From positions 575,399-639,398 of the forward strand of contig NZ_CH724160.1 of NCBI RefSeq assembly GCF_000153045.1: a stretch of DNA of 64,000 nucleotides, given 5' to 3'. This DNA is from Synechococcus sp. WH 5701 (lineage in GTDB: Bacteria; Cyanobacteriota; Cyanobacteriia; PCC-6307; Cyanobiaceae). Position numbers and translations under genes: made by a program. Positions 8,353 through 17,141 of this stretch are shown here, piece after piece (within the stretch, counting starts at the first letter, position 1; each line of letters begins with the position of its first letter). Under the pieces are notes generated by a model. That model saw only the letters and a list, made by a program, of their open reading frames with translations, was not told the origin of the DNA and did no database searches.

Positions 8353-10361
8353 TGGATCCCGCTCAAACCGCCGAGCCAGGTCTGCTGATCGCGGATCGCT
8401 ACCGCCTGGAGGCGGAGCTCAGCCGCAGCCCCCAGGGGGTGCTCTGGCGCGCCAGCGATCAGCTGGCCGGCGGGGCGCTGATGGCCCTGCGTCAGCTGGG
8501 TCCCGAGCAGGACCAGGAGCATTGGCGGCAGCTCTGGAGCCGCCTGCAGGGGGTGCTCCATCCCCAGATCCCCCGCATCGGTGAAGCCATTCCTCGGGGG
8601 GATGAGCTCTGGTTGGTGCGCGAGTGGCAGGGGGGACCCACCTACAGGGAGCTGCTGGAGGCGCGGCGCGAGCGTCAGCTGGTCTTCGGGGCAGGGGAGG
8701 TGCTGCTGCTGGTGCGACAGCTGCTGCCGGTGCTGGCGGCCCTCCATGGCCAGGACCTGGTCCATGGCGACCTCAGTCCGGCCAATCTGCTGCGCCGCGA
8801 CCGCGATGGCCTGCCGGTGCTGCTCGATTTCGGCCTGGTGCGCGATGGTTCCATCGAGGCTCCCGCCGGCGGGGCCACGCCCGGCTATGCGCCGGCGGAG
8901 CTGGGCCGCGGCGAACCCGTGCAGCCCTGGATGGACCTTCACGCCCTGGGGGTCGTGGCGCTGGTGCTGCTCACCGGGGATGAGCCGGCGGCCCTGCTCG
9001 ATCCAACAACCCTCGCCTGGAGCTGGCCGGCTGCCGACCAGCTCGATCCGGCCCTGCGGGAGCCGCTGGAGCGGTTGCTGAGCTCCGATCCCGATCAGCG
9101 CTTTGCCACGGCGTCCCAGGCGCTGGAGGCCTTTCAGGAGCTGCCGATGCCCGAGAGCCTCGGCCCCGTGGCCCGGGCCGACCGCACCGTTGCCCTGGTG
9201 CCACCGTCTGTGCCGCCGCCAGTTGAGCCTCCCCGCGCTCCGGCTCCCACGCCGCCTGTCGCTGTTCTGCGCAGCCGCCAGCAGGTCAAGGACGAGGCCG
9301 TGGAAGGCCGGCTCTGGCCGGTGGTGATGGCCCTGGTGTTCTCGGCCGTGGTCGGCATCAGCCTGGGCTGGTGGTTGCTCGGCCGCGGCAAGGCTCCCAG
9401 CGAGGAGGTCAGGGAAACCCCCCAGCGCCCACTCACTGCCAGCTTGCCGCCTGGGGAAGTGGATCAGCGCCAGGAGTTGCTCAACCGCCTGAGGGCCCTG
9501 CAGGTCGACCGTGGCTGGTTTCTCAACCTGGTGGACGCCAACCTGATGGCCCAGTTCCCCGAGCGGGGAGGGCGACTGCCCAGTGATGCGCTGGAGGATT
9601 CCCCCCTGCGCAAGGTCTGGAATGAACTGGCGGAGGAGTGGTTGGCCCGGGTGGAGCAGCTGCCGATCGCCGTGCGCCGCAAGCTCGGCAGTTTCAGCGC
9701 CTCCGACTGGGAGGGCCAGCAGCGGCGTCTTGCCGCCCAGGGCCTGAGCGCACCGGTGCTGCGCCAGCTGGTCTCCGGCAATGCCCAGGCTCTGCTGCCG
9801 GGCCGATCCAGCATGGACATTCCACCCGAGCCCTTCCGCCAGCTCTGGTATGCCGCCGCCCAGCAGACCCTGGAGAGCCTGCGGGTCGAGCCGATTCTGG
9901 CCACCCCCGGTCAGGCCCGGGTGCAGTCGGCGGAACTGGAGGCCAACGGCGCCCGGGTGTTCCCGATTCGCATCCCCAGGGGCCACCAGCTGGTGCTGGG
10001 GGTCAATGGCTCCCCGCTGATGCAGATGAGCATCTTCGACGCCCAGGGGAATCTGCTCGAGCCCAAAGGTCCCCTGCGGGTGGTGAGCCTGGGGGTGGTG
10101 CCCGGTAATCAGGCCCAGCTGTTGATCAGCAACGAAGGTGTGGCCCCTGCCTTCATCACCCTGTCGCTGCGGGCCGACCCTCCCCCGCCTGTGCCGAGCC
10201 CGCCGGAGCCTGCTGAGCGCCCGGAGCCTGAGAGCCAGCCGGAGGAGACACCCTCCCGCCAGCAGCCGTCAGCTCCTGTCACCCCTGAGCCCGACCAGCG
10301 CCGCCCTCCCCAGCCGCAGGCGCCTTCTCCCCCGGAGAGCGTCTCGCCCCAGGCTCGCTGA
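8352..10361 (+). CDS. Membrane-anchored serine/threonine kinase-like protein (probable pseudokinase)
   Basis: 669 residues in four parts. A protein-kinase fold lies at ~15-265, with catalytic-loop HGDLSPANLL (138-147) and DFG (159-161) present. The glycine-rich loop is degenerate (ELSRSPQGVLWRA), and the VAIK lysine position is arginine (ALRQL, R47). A proline-rich linker follows at ~283-302. One membrane segment at 321-343 (start LWPVVMALVF) would put the C-terminal half in the periplasm. An extracytoplasmic domain at ~360-610 is followed by a Pro/Glu-rich tail. Loss of the ATP-anchoring lysine suggests weak or no catalysis, but HGD and DFG are intact, so activity cannot be excluded. Confidence 0.75.
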   Translation: MDPAQTAEPGLLIADRYRLEAELSRSPQGVLWRASDQLAGGALMALRQLGPEQDQEHWRQLWSRLQGVLHPQIPRIGEAIPRGDELWLVREWQGGPTYRELLEARRERQLVFGAGEVLLLVRQLLPVLAALHGQDLVHGDLSPANLLRRDRDGLPVLLDFGLVRDGSIEAPAGGATPGYAPAELGRGEPVQPWMDLHALGVVALVLLTGDEPAALLDPTTLAWSWPAADQLDPALREPLERLLSSDPDQRFATASQALEAFQELPMPESLGPVARADRTVALVPPSVPPPVEPPRAPAPTPPVAVLRSRQQVKDEAVEGRLWPVVMALVFSAVVGISLGWWLLGRGKAPSEEVRETPQRPLTASLPPGEVDQRQELLNRLRALQVDRGWFLNLVDANLMAQFPERGGRLPSDALEDSPLRKVWNELAEEWLARVEQLPIAVRRKLGSFSASDWEGQQRRLAAQGLSAPVLRQLVSGNAQALLPGRSSMDIPPEPFRQLWYAAAQQTLESLRVEPILATPGQARVQSAELEANGARVFPIRIPRGHQLVLGVNGSPLMQMSIFDAQGNLLEPKGPLRVVSLGVVPGNQAQLLISNEGVAPAFITLSLRADPPPPVPSPPEPAERPEPESQPEETPSRQQPSAPVTPEPDQRRPPQPQAPSPPESVSPQAR

Positions 10362-10400
10362 GCAGAGCTTCACAATGGATGTCCAAGCCCCTGCGCAGCG

Positions 10401-11132
10401 TTGATCGGCGCCATCCCTTTGCCCTCCGCCCCGGCAGCCCTGGATCCAGGTTCTCCGGCACCGCTGGCCGTGGCCCTGCTCTCCGGCGGCCTTGATTCGG
10501 CCACGGCCGCGGCTCTGGCGATCGAGGCGGGCTACCGGGTGATCGGTCTGTCCTTCGATTACGGCCAGCGTCACCGCCAGGAGCTGGAGGCTGCCGCCCT
10601 GCTGGCGTCCGTGCTCGGCCTGATCGAGCACCACACCATCGCCCTGAACCTGGCCGCCTGGGGCGGCTCGGCCCTCACCGATCCGGACATCGCCCTGCCC
10701 GGCGCAGGCGTGGTTGAGGGGGTGATCCCTCCCACCTATGTGCCTGGCCGGAACACGGTCTTCATCGCCCTGGGGCTCAGCCTGGCCGAGGCCCGGGGGG
10801 CCTCCCGGCTGGTGCTGGGGGTGAATGCGGTGGATTATTCGGGCTACCCCGATTGCCGTCCCGACTACCTCGCCGCGTTTCAGAGCCTGGCGGACCTGGC
10901 CAGCAAGGCCGGCCGGGAGGGCCAGGGGGCCCAGCTCTGGGCACCGCTGCTGAGCTGGAGCAAGACCCGGATCGTTGAGGAGGCCCTGCGGCTGCGGCTG
11001 CCGATCGAGCGCACCTGGAGCTGTTATGCCGGCGGGACCGTCCCCTGCGGCCGCTGCGACAGCTGCCGCATCCGCGATGCCGCCCTGCGGGACGCCGGGC
11101 ATCCCGAACTGGCCAGCCGCGGACCTGGATGA
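10401..11132 (+). CDS. queC: 7-cyano-7-deazaguanine synthase
   Basis: ATP-dependent conversion of 7-carboxy-7-deazaguanine to preQ0, used to make queuosine in tRNA. 243 residues: the PP-loop ATP site is [10 protein letters not shown] (SGGxDS), followed by [27 protein letters not shown] and the C-terminal zinc cysteines [15 protein letters not shown]. The apparent start is TTG at 10401; the first ~20 residues are not conserved, so the start is uncertain. Its stop overlaps the pabB ATG by 4 bp. Other queuosine genes are not in the window. Confidence 0.92.
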   Translation: MIGAIPLPSAPAALDPGSPAPLAVALLSGGLDSATAAALAIEAGYRVIGLSFDYGQRHRQELEAAALLASVLGLIEHHTIALNLAAWGGSALTDPDIALPGAGVVEGVIPPTYVPGRNTVFIALGLSLAEARGASRLVLGVNAVDYSGYPDCRPDYLAAFQSLADLASKAGREGQGAQLWAPLLSWSKTRIVEEALRLRLPIERTWSCYAGGTVPCGRCDSCRIRDAALRDAGHPELASRGPG

Positions 11133-12463
11133 GCCGGGAGCGTCTGATCCGCCCCCTGCCGTGGCGGGAACCCTGGCCCCTGGTGAACCGGCTGGCCCAG
11201 CAGCGCGGCCTCGAGGGTCTGGTCTGGCTGGACGGGGATGGAACGGCCCTGGGACGCACGTCGACCCTGGCCCTGGCGCCCCTTGAGCAGCTGGAGTGCC
11301 GGGGGCTGCCGGCTGAGGCCGGGGCCAGCGATCCCTTCGCGGCCCTGCGGCGTGTCCTGGGAGCGGGTGGGGCCTGGCTGGGCTGGCTGGGCTATGAGGC
11401 AGGAGCCTGGGTGGAGCCAGGCTCCCACTGGCGCTCTCCGGACACAGCCACCCTCTGGGCCGCTCGCTACGACCCGCTGCTGCGCTTCGATCTTCATGAG
11501 CGGTGTCTCTGGCTGGAGGGAGACGACCGGGGGCGGCTGCTGGACATGGCAGTCTTGATCGAGTCATGCCCTGAAGATCCGGGTCCGGGGGAGGCTGGAG
11601 CGCTGCCTTCTCCGGGGCTGCCGCCCGGACACTGGCACTGGCACACCACCCCGGAGGCCTTCGCAGATCAGGTAACGGCCCTGCGGGAGTGGATCGCTGC
11701 CGGGGATCTGTTCCAGGCCAATCTCACCGCCTGCCGCGAACTGCTGCTGCCACAGCCGGTCTCACCCCTGGAGCTCTACGGCCGACTGAGGCGCCATTGC
11801 CCGGCACCCTTCGGGGGGGTGGCGATCGCTTCGCTCGGCCAGGACGGCGAGGCGGTGCTCTCCGCTTCTCCGGAGCGCTTTCTGCGTCTGCAGGGCGATG
11901 GCCGTGTGGAGACCCGTCCGATCAAGGGCACCCGGCCCCGTCACCCGGCCGCCGAGGCCGATGCCGCCGCCGCCGCCGACCTGATCACCAGCGCCAAGGA
12001 CCGGGCCGAGAACGTGATGATCGTGGATCTGCTGCGCAACGACCTCGGCCGGGTCTGCCGCAGCGGCTCGATCGGGGTGCCGCAGCTGCTGGGGCTGGAG
12101 AGTTACCGCCAGGTGCACCATCTCACCTCCGTGGTGGAGGGATCGCTGCGCCCGGAGGCCGATCTGGTGGACCTGCTGCGGGCCTGCTGGCCGGGCGGGT
12201 CGATCACCGGGGCCCCGAAGGTGCGCGCCTGCCAGCGCCTGGGCGCCCTGGAGCCCGTGCCCCGGGGGCCCTACTGCGGCTCCCTCTTCCTGCTCGAGGC
12301 CGATGGCCGCTTCGACAGCAACATCCTCATCCGCAGCCTGATGCTCAGGGGGCGGCGCCTGCGCGCCCATGCCGGCTGCGGCATCGTGGCCGATTCCAGC
12401 CCCGCCGCCGAGGCTGAGGAACTGGCCTGGAAACTGGATCCCCTGCTGGAGGCCCTGGCCTGA
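11129..12463 (+). CDS. pabB: Aminodeoxychorismate synthase component I
   Basis: Amino-transfer to chorismate for 4-aminobenzoate (folate) synthesis. 444 residues with the chorismate-binding domain in the second half: [48 protein letters not shown] and [11 protein letters not shown]. The PIKGT motif points to PabB over anthranilate synthase TrpE, and the following class IV aminotransferase gene (pabC) supports this. Coupled to queC by an ATGA overlap and to pabC by a stop/start overlap. Confidence 0.85.
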   Translation: MSRERLIRPLPWREPWPLVNRLAQQRGLEGLVWLDGDGTALGRTSTLALAPLEQLECRGLPAEAGASDPFAALRRVLGAGGAWLGWLGYEAGAWVEPGSHWRSPDTATLWAARYDPLLRFDLHERCLWLEGDDRGRLLDMAVLIESCPEDPGPGEAGALPSPGLPPGHWHWHTTPEAFADQVTALREWIAAGDLFQANLTACRELLLPQPVSPLELYGRLRRHCPAPFGGVAIASLGQDGEAVLSASPERFLRLQGDGRVETRPIKGTRPRHPAAEADAAAAADLITSAKDRAENVMIVDLLRNDLGRVCRSGSIGVPQLLGLESYRQVHHLTSVVEGSLRPEADLVDLLRACWPGGSITGAPKVRACQRLGALEPVPRGPYCGSLFLLEADGRFDSNILIRSLMLRGRRLRAHAGCGIVADSSPAAEAEELAWKLDPLLEALA

Positions 12464-13278
12464 GCGCGATCGCCTGGATCGATGGACCGGACGGGGGCCG
12501 CTGGGGCGCCCCTGACCGCCTGGCGGTGCCGCTCTCGGATCGGGGCCTGAGCTTGGCCGATGGGCTGTTCGAAACGGTGCTGGTGGAGGGGGGGCGACCC
12601 CGGTTGCTGGCGCAGCACCTTCAGCGCTGGCGGCGCGGGGCGGATGTGCTGGGGCTTGAACCCCCACCGCAGCTGGAGCGGGTGGCGGTACTGGCCCGCG
12701 AGGCGATCGAGCGCAGCGGGATCGGCTGCGGGGCCCTGCGCCTCAACTGGAGCCGGGGCGATGGCGCGCGTGGCCTCGAACCCTCGCCCGGACCTGCTCG
12801 CTTCTGGTTGCAGCTCAGTGCCGCTTGGCCTGATTTCAGCTCGGTTTCCGTGATGGTGAGCCGGCTCGAGCGACGCAATGCCGCCAGCCAGCTCAGCTCC
12901 TGCAAGACCTTTGCCTATGGAGCTTCGGTGCTGGCCCGATTGGAGGCCCAGCGGGCGGGGCAGCAGGAGGCGCTGCTGGAGAGCACGGCCGGGGGGCTCT
13001 GCTGCGGCACCAGCGCCAACCTGCTCGTGCGCCATTCCCGGGGCTGGTGGACTCCGCCCCTGGCCAGTGGCTGCCTGCCCGGGGTGATGCGGGCGAGGGC
13101 CCTGGCCCTGGGGCTGGCCCAGGAGGCTCCGGCGCCGATCGAAGCCCCTCAGTTGCGTCATGGTGCGCTGCTGATCAACAGCCTCGGCTGCCGGCCGATT
13201 CGGGCCCTGGCGGGGGAGGTGCTGCCTACCTGGCCGGAGCCGGAGCGGTTCTGGCGTGGGTTGCTCGCTGACGACTGA
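12460..13278 (+). CDS. pabC: Aminodeoxychorismate lyase (class IV aminotransferase family)
   Basis: PLP enzyme of the branched-chain aminotransferase/ADC lyase fold, releasing pyruvate from aminodeoxychorismate to give 4-aminobenzoate. Motifs: LSDRGLSLADGLFET near the N-terminus, the lysine in SSCKTFAYG, and LLESTAGGLCCGTSANLLV near residue 180. The first standard start codon (GTG 12526) would cut off the conserved IAWIDG segment encoded just upstream. That segment begins at a CTG (12460) overlapping the pabB stop as CTGA. I therefore extend the gene to 12460, although CTG initiation is unusual and unproven. Confidence 0.78.
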   Translation: MSAIAWIDGPDGGRWGAPDRLAVPLSDRGLSLADGLFETVLVEGGRPRLLAQHLQRWRRGADVLGLEPPPQLERVAVLAREAIERSGIGCGALRLNWSRGDGARGLEPSPGPARFWLQLSAAWPDFSSVSVMVSRLERRNAASQLSSCKTFAYGASVLARLEAQRAGQQEALLESTAGGLCCGTSANLLVRHSRGWWTPPLASGCLPGVMRARALALGLAQEAPAPIEAPQLRHGALLINSLGCRPIRALAGEVLPTWPEPERFWRGLLADD

Positions 13279-13328
13279 GCCAGTGGCCATCGCCGCTGGC
13301 AGTTGTCATAGCGTCTGGTCATCAGCGG

Positions 13329-13826
13329 GTGAGCAGCGTGAGGGTCGAGGCGGCAGCGGTGATCCCTGGGTTGGCGTTGCTGCTGGCGGGGCTTTCGGCC
13401 TGCGGCGGGCCCAAGGAGGTGGCCGTTCAGAACGCCAGGCTGGGGGATGTGCTGGTGGTGGCGGAGGGGACCCGGGTGGAGCTGGCCCAGACCTTCAAGC
13501 CCGGGGTGTCCAACGGCCTCTACAAGGGCGCCGTCCTTCTGCATGGGCCTGGCCAGCCGGCGGGCGGACGCCTGCATGCGCTCAACGTCGTCTGCAGCAT
13601 CAAGGACACACCCGGCTGGCCCGCCTACGACAACGTCTACGGCTACCCCATCTCGGACGTTGCCGAGGCCGCTCAGCTGAGCGGCAAGAGTCGCTGGCAG
13701 ATTCTGTATCACTTTGATGGGCGGATCGAGGCCAGTGGCGGCCTTGAACCTCAGGCCTGGACGGCTCGCCTCAGGGACAACCTCTGCCGTCGGGGTGATT
13801 TCGATGACAGCACGGCACGCCAGTGA
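13329..13826 (+). CDS. Hypothetical lipoprotein
   Basis: 165 residues from a GTG start. A hydrophobic signal (VIPGLALLLAGLSAC) ends in a lipobox-like LSAC, predicting lipid attachment and export. The rest (for example GDVLVVAEGTRVEL and GYPISDVAEAAQLSGKSRW) belongs to no family I recognise. It lies between pabC and the formamidase promoter; a link to either is not evident. Confidence 0.6.
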   Translation: MSSVRVEAAAVIPGLALLLAGLSACGGPKEVAVQNARLGDVLVVAEGTRVELAQTFKPGVSNGLYKGAVLLHGPGQPAGGRLHALNVVCSIKDTPGWPAYDNVYGYPISDVAEAAQLSGKSRWQILYHFDGRIEASGGLEPQAWTARLRDNLCRRGDFDDSTARQ

Positions 13827-13850
13827 CCGGACCGCTGAGCGCGGGGTCCA

Positions 13851-13892
13851 GTAGCCGATGACACTGTTCCTCTTGGAGGGCTCGCGTTGGAT
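13851..13892 (+). promoter_or_regulatory. Candidate NtcA-activated promoter of the formamidase gene
   Basis: GTA-N8-CAC at 13851-13864 is one base off the NtcA consensus GTA-N8-TAC. Exactly 22 bases later comes TTGGAT (13887-13892), one base off the TAN3T -10 box of class II NtcA promoters. The predicted start would be ~25 bases before the formamidase ATG at 13926. Each half is imperfect, so this is only a candidate. Confidence 0.4.
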
Positions 13893-13925
13893 GTGGGCGA
13901 AAACTGCAACGAGCCCCTCCTTTCG

Positions 13926-15131
13926 ATGCCGAAAACGCTGTTCAAGGTTGATCTCACCAAGACGATGGACCAGCAGGAGATGCCGGGCCATAACCGCTGG
14001 CATCCCGACATCCCGGCAGTGGTTTCAGTCAATCCGGGTGATGTGTTCAGGATCGAATGCAAGGACTGGACCGATGGCCAGATCAAGGACAACGATGATC
14101 CCCAGGACATCGCCGATGTCAATCTTGAGGTTGTCCATGTCCTGAGTGGGCCGATCTGGGTGAATGGTGCCCAGCCTGGCGACATCCTGGTGGTGGATAT
14201 TCTTGATGTCGGCGCCCTGCAGGGAGATGAATGGGGCTTCACGGGAATCTTCGCCAAGGAAAACGGTGGCGGCTTCCTGACGGATCACTACCCCAAGGCG
14301 GCCAAGGCCATCTGGGATTTCGAAGGGATCTACACCAGCTCCAGGCATATCCCCGGTGTGCGCTTCGCTGGCATCACCCACCCCGGCCTGATCGGCTGCG
14401 CCCCCTCCCATGAGCTGCTGAGGGAGTGGAACCGACGTGAAACCGAGCTGGTGAACACCGCCCCCGACCGCCGCACCTATGGCGCCGGGCTCTCGGGCAG
14501 TGAGCCGGTGCTGGCGGCCCTGCCCAATCCCAACAGCGCCATCCTCGGAACCCTTCCCAGCTCGGAGTTCGAGCGGGTGGCCAATGAGGCGGCCCGCACG
14601 GTGCCTCCCCGGGAGCATGGTGGTAACTGCGACATCAAGAATCTCACCAAAGGAACAAAGATCTACTTCCCCGTCTACGTGGAAGGGGCCAAACTCTCGA
14701 TGGGAGACATCCACTTCTCCCAGGGGGATGGCGAAATCTCCTTCTGTGGCGCGATCGAGATGTCCGGCTACCTCGATCTGCATGTGGAGATCATCAAGGG
14801 TGGCATGGAGAAGTATGGGATGGTCAATCCCATGTTCAAGACCAGCCCCGTCGAGCCTCATTTCACTGATTACCTCGTGTTTGAAGGAATCTCCGTGGAT
14901 GAGTTCGAAGGCAAGCAGTACTACATGGACGTGCACATCGCCTACCGGCGGGCCTGCCTCAATGCCATCGAGTACCTCAAGAAGTTCGGCTACACCGGTG
15001 AGCAGGCCTACCTGCTGCTGAGTTGTGCGCCGGTTGAGGGACGAATCAGCGGCATCGTCGACATTCCCAATGCCTGTTGTACCCTGGCCATCCCAACCTC
15101 GATCTTCGACCAGGATATTCTGCCCTGCTGA
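13926..15131 (+). CDS. fmdA: Formamidase (FmdA/AmdA family)
   Basis: Hydrolyses formamide (and possibly acetamide) to formate and ammonia in the cytosol. 401 residues with family hallmarks along the chain: TLFKVDLTKTMDQQ at the N-terminus, HNRWHPDIP, GPIWVNGAQPGD, HPGLIGCAPSHELL, PREHGGNCDIKNL and the C-terminal DIPNACCTLAIPTSIFDQDI. The frame extends to 13887, but the ATG at 13926 matches the usual formamidase start. It is followed by a good terminator and then fmdB. Beside the urea genes it fits a role in scavenging small amides for nitrogen. Confidence 0.92.
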   Translation: MPKTLFKVDLTKTMDQQEMPGHNRWHPDIPAVVSVNPGDVFRIECKDWTDGQIKDNDDPQDIADVNLEVVHVLSGPIWVNGAQPGDILVVDILDVGALQGDEWGFTGIFAKENGGGFLTDHYPKAAKAIWDFEGIYTSSRHIPGVRFAGITHPGLIGCAPSHELLREWNRRETELVNTAPDRRTYGAGLSGSEPVLAALPNPNSAILGTLPSSEFERVANEAARTVPPREHGGNCDIKNLTKGTKIYFPVYVEGAKLSMGDIHFSQGDGEISFCGAIEMSGYLDLHVEIIKGGMEKYGMVNPMFKTSPVEPHFTDYLVFEGISVDEFEGKQYYMDVHIAYRRACLNAIEYLKKFGYTGEQAYLLLSCAPVEGRISGIVDIPNACCTLAIPTSIFDQDILPC

Positions 15132-15149
15132 TCAGTAAGGGTGAATCTG

Positions 15150-15175
15150 GGGGGCCTGAGCATCAGGCCCCCTTT
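15150..15175 (+). terminator. Intrinsic terminator after formamidase
   Basis: GGGGGCCTGA and TCAGGCCCCC form a 10-bp stem with a 3-nt loop, followed by TTTGT. It lies 18 bases after the formamidase stop. Confidence 0.75.
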
Positions 15176-15219
15176 GTATTGTGCCGATGTTTTTGCCAAG
15201 ATCCCTGTCTTCTCCCACC

Positions 15220-15495
15220 ATGCCTGTCTACGAATACAGCTGCGCCAACGGCTGCGAAAACTATGAAGTCTGGCGCAGCATCGATGAGCGCCAGAGCAAC
15301 ACGAACTGTCCTGCCTGTGATGCGGAAGGAAAGCGTGTGTTCACGCCGGTGATGTCCCTCACCGGCCCTTTACGGCTGAAGCAGGAACAATCGGAACCAC
15401 GACTGGTGCGCAAAGAAGTTGCTCAGCCGGAGACGGCGAAGCCCCGGCTGAAGCAGAGCAGCACCCGTCCCTGGATGCTCAATCGAGGCTGCTGA
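15220..15495 (+). CDS. fmdB: FmdB-family zinc-ribbon protein
   Basis: 91 residues starting MPVYEYSCANGCENYEVWRS, the conserved FmdB N-terminus, with CxxC-like pairs (CANGC and CPAC) for one zinc. The family was first named from a putative regulator next to formamidase in Methylophilus. Its exact role is not established. The C-terminus is basic and ends STRPWMLNRGC. It starts after the formamidase terminator, so it may have its own promoter or rely on read-through. Confidence 0.82.
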   Translation: MPVYEYSCANGCENYEVWRSIDERQSNTNCPACDAEGKRVFTPVMSLTGPLRLKQEQSEPRLVRKEVAQPETAKPRLKQSSTRPWMLNRGC

Positions 15496-15518
15496 CAACC
15501 GCGGAAGTGGGAGCTCAG

Positions 15519-15557
15519 GCCTGGGCGTCGACTCCTGCTGGGAGCCAACGCCCAGGC
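15519..15557. terminator. Hairpin between the convergent fmdB and urtE genes
   Basis: GCCTGGGCG (15519-15527) pairs with CGCCCAGGC (15549-15557), and an inner CTCC/GGAG pairing can shorten the loop. It sits between two genes that end toward each other and could work in both directions. There is no T-run on either side. Confidence 0.5.
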
Positions 15558-15571
15558 GCATTCGATCTCGA

Positions 15572-16297
15572 TCAGACCGTCAGGAACTCCTTGATCACCT
15601 CGTCGGAGAGCTGATCCGTCTTGCCACTGGCCACAATGCCACCACGCTGCATGGCGTAATAGAAATCGGACTGGCGCACGAAGTGAAGATGCTGCTCCAC
15701 CAGCAGCACGCTGATGCCGGTCTCCTTCATGATCCGCTGAACGGCGTGCTCGATGTCGAGGATGATCGAAGGCTGAATCCCTTCGGTCGGTTCATCCAGC
15801 AGCAGCAGTTTCGGCTTGCCCAGCAGAGCTCGGGCGATGGCCAGCTGCTGCTGCTGACCGCCACTGAGGTCGCCACCCTTGCGCTTGAGGAACTTCTCGA
15901 GAATCGGAAACAGATCGAAGATCAGAGGATCGATGTGGCGGTTCTTCTCGAGCCCTCCGGGAAGGGCCTCCATGCCCAGCAGGAGATTCTCCTTGACCGA
16001 AACCTGGGGAATGATGTCCCTGCCCTGGGAGACATAGCCGATGCCTGCACGAGCTCTCCGGTAGGGAGGCTGGCTGGACAGTTGACCGCTGCCGTATTCG
16101 ATGGTGCCCGAACGCTGCTGCAGCAGTCCGATGATGGTCTTGAGAAACGTGGTCTTGCCGACGCCGTTGCGACCGATCAGGCAGACCATTTTCCCTTCAT
16201 GGATGCTCAGGTCCACGTTGCGGAGAATATGGCTTTCTCCGTAATACACATTCAGACCGTTGACCTGGAGCAGGGGTTTTTCGCTGGTGGTAGACAT
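15572..16297 (-). CDS. urtE: Urea ABC transporter ATP-binding protein UrtE
   Basis: One of two ATPases driving urea uptake. 241 residues: Walker A GRNGVGKTT, signature LSGGQQQQLAIARALL and Walker B LLLLDEPTEGIQP, typical of the branched-chain amino acid/urea (LivF-like) subfamily. The GIQPSII segment and the place at the end of urtABCDE identify it as UrtE. Separated from urtD by 29 bp. It appears intact, although the operon's first gene is broken. Confidence 0.92.
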   Translation of the reverse strand: MSTTSEKPLLQVNGLNVYYGESHILRNVDLSIHEGKMVCLIGRNGVGKTTFLKTIIGLLQQRSGTIEYGSGQLSSQPPYRRARAGIGYVSQGRDIIPQVSVKENLLLGMEALPGGLEKNRHIDPLIFDLFPILEKFLKRKGGDLSGGQQQQLAIARALLGKPKLLLLDEPTEGIQPSIILDIEHAVQRIMKETGISVLLVEQHLHFVRQSDFYYAMQRGGIVASGKTDQLSDEVIKEFLTV

Positions 16298-16326
16298 GGG
16301 GGCGGTGGTTGAAGGTCGGAAAACGG

Positions 16327-17079
16327 TTACTGTTCGGGCGGCCCCAGGTAGACCTCGATAACCCTTGGATCGGCTTTGACCTGGTCCAGCGGACCCTCAG
16401 TGAGCACCTGCCCCTGATGCAGAACGGTGACGTCGAAATCGAGATCCCGGATGAATTCCATGTCGTGCTCGATCACCACCACGGTGTGGTCGCCGGCCAG
16501 GGACTTGATCAGTTCGGCCGTTCGCAGGGTTTCCTCATCGGTCAGACCGGCAACCGGTTCATCCAGGAGCAGAACTTCCGGGGCCTGGGCCACCAGGCAA
16601 GCGATGGCCAGCCACTGCTTCTGGCCATGGGAGAGGGAGCCAGCCTTCACGGTGGCGAAGGGTGCCAGGCCCACATAGTTCATGATGCGATGAACCTCGT
16701 CCTTGGCCGCCTGGGGAAGGCCCGACCCCAGCAGGCTGAAGGCGTTTTTCAACGGGGAGGCGGCTAGCTCGAGATTGCGAAGCACGCTGAGGTTCTCGAA
16801 GACCCTCGGGGTCTGGAACTTGCGGCCGATCCCCTGACGAGAGATCTTCTGCTCCGAAACACCGAGAAGCGATTGTCCCTTGAAGGTCACCGAGCCCTTG
16901 GTGGGTCGAACCTTGCCGGTGATCACATCCAGAAATGTTGTCTTGCCGGCACCGTTGGGCCCGATGATCGACTTCAACTCACCCTTATATAACTTCAGGC
17001 TGAGATCGGTGAGGGCATAGAAGCCATCGAAACTCACGCTGACGTCATTGAGCTCAAGTAGAGGTTCTGACATGGACAT
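16327..17079 (-). CDS. urtD: Urea ABC transporter ATP-binding protein UrtD
   Basis: Second ATPase (LivG-like) of the urea importer. 250 residues: Walker A GPNGAGKTT, a long insert with KISRQGIGRKFQTPRVFENL, signature LSHGQKQWLAIACL and Walker B VLLLDEPVAGLTDEE. The LSHGQKQWL signature is characteristic of UrtD. It lies 62 bp downstream of urtC. Confidence 0.92.
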   Translation of the reverse strand: MSMSEPLLELNDVSVSFDGFYALTDLSLKLYKGELKSIIGPNGAGKTTFLDVITGKVRPTKGSVTFKGQSLLGVSEQKISRQGIGRKFQTPRVFENLSVLRNLELAASPLKNAFSLLGSGLPQAAKDEVHRIMNYVGLAPFATVKAGSLSHGQKQWLAIACLVAQAPEVLLLDEPVAGLTDEETLRTAELIKSLAGDHTVVVIEHDMEFIRDLDFDVTVLHQGQVLTEGPLDQVKADPRVIEVYLGPPEQ

Positions 17080-17141
17080 CGGAAAGGAGCGTATTCGAGA
17101 AAGCAGTCACGAAGAAAAACCTGGCAGCATTGTCGGACTGA

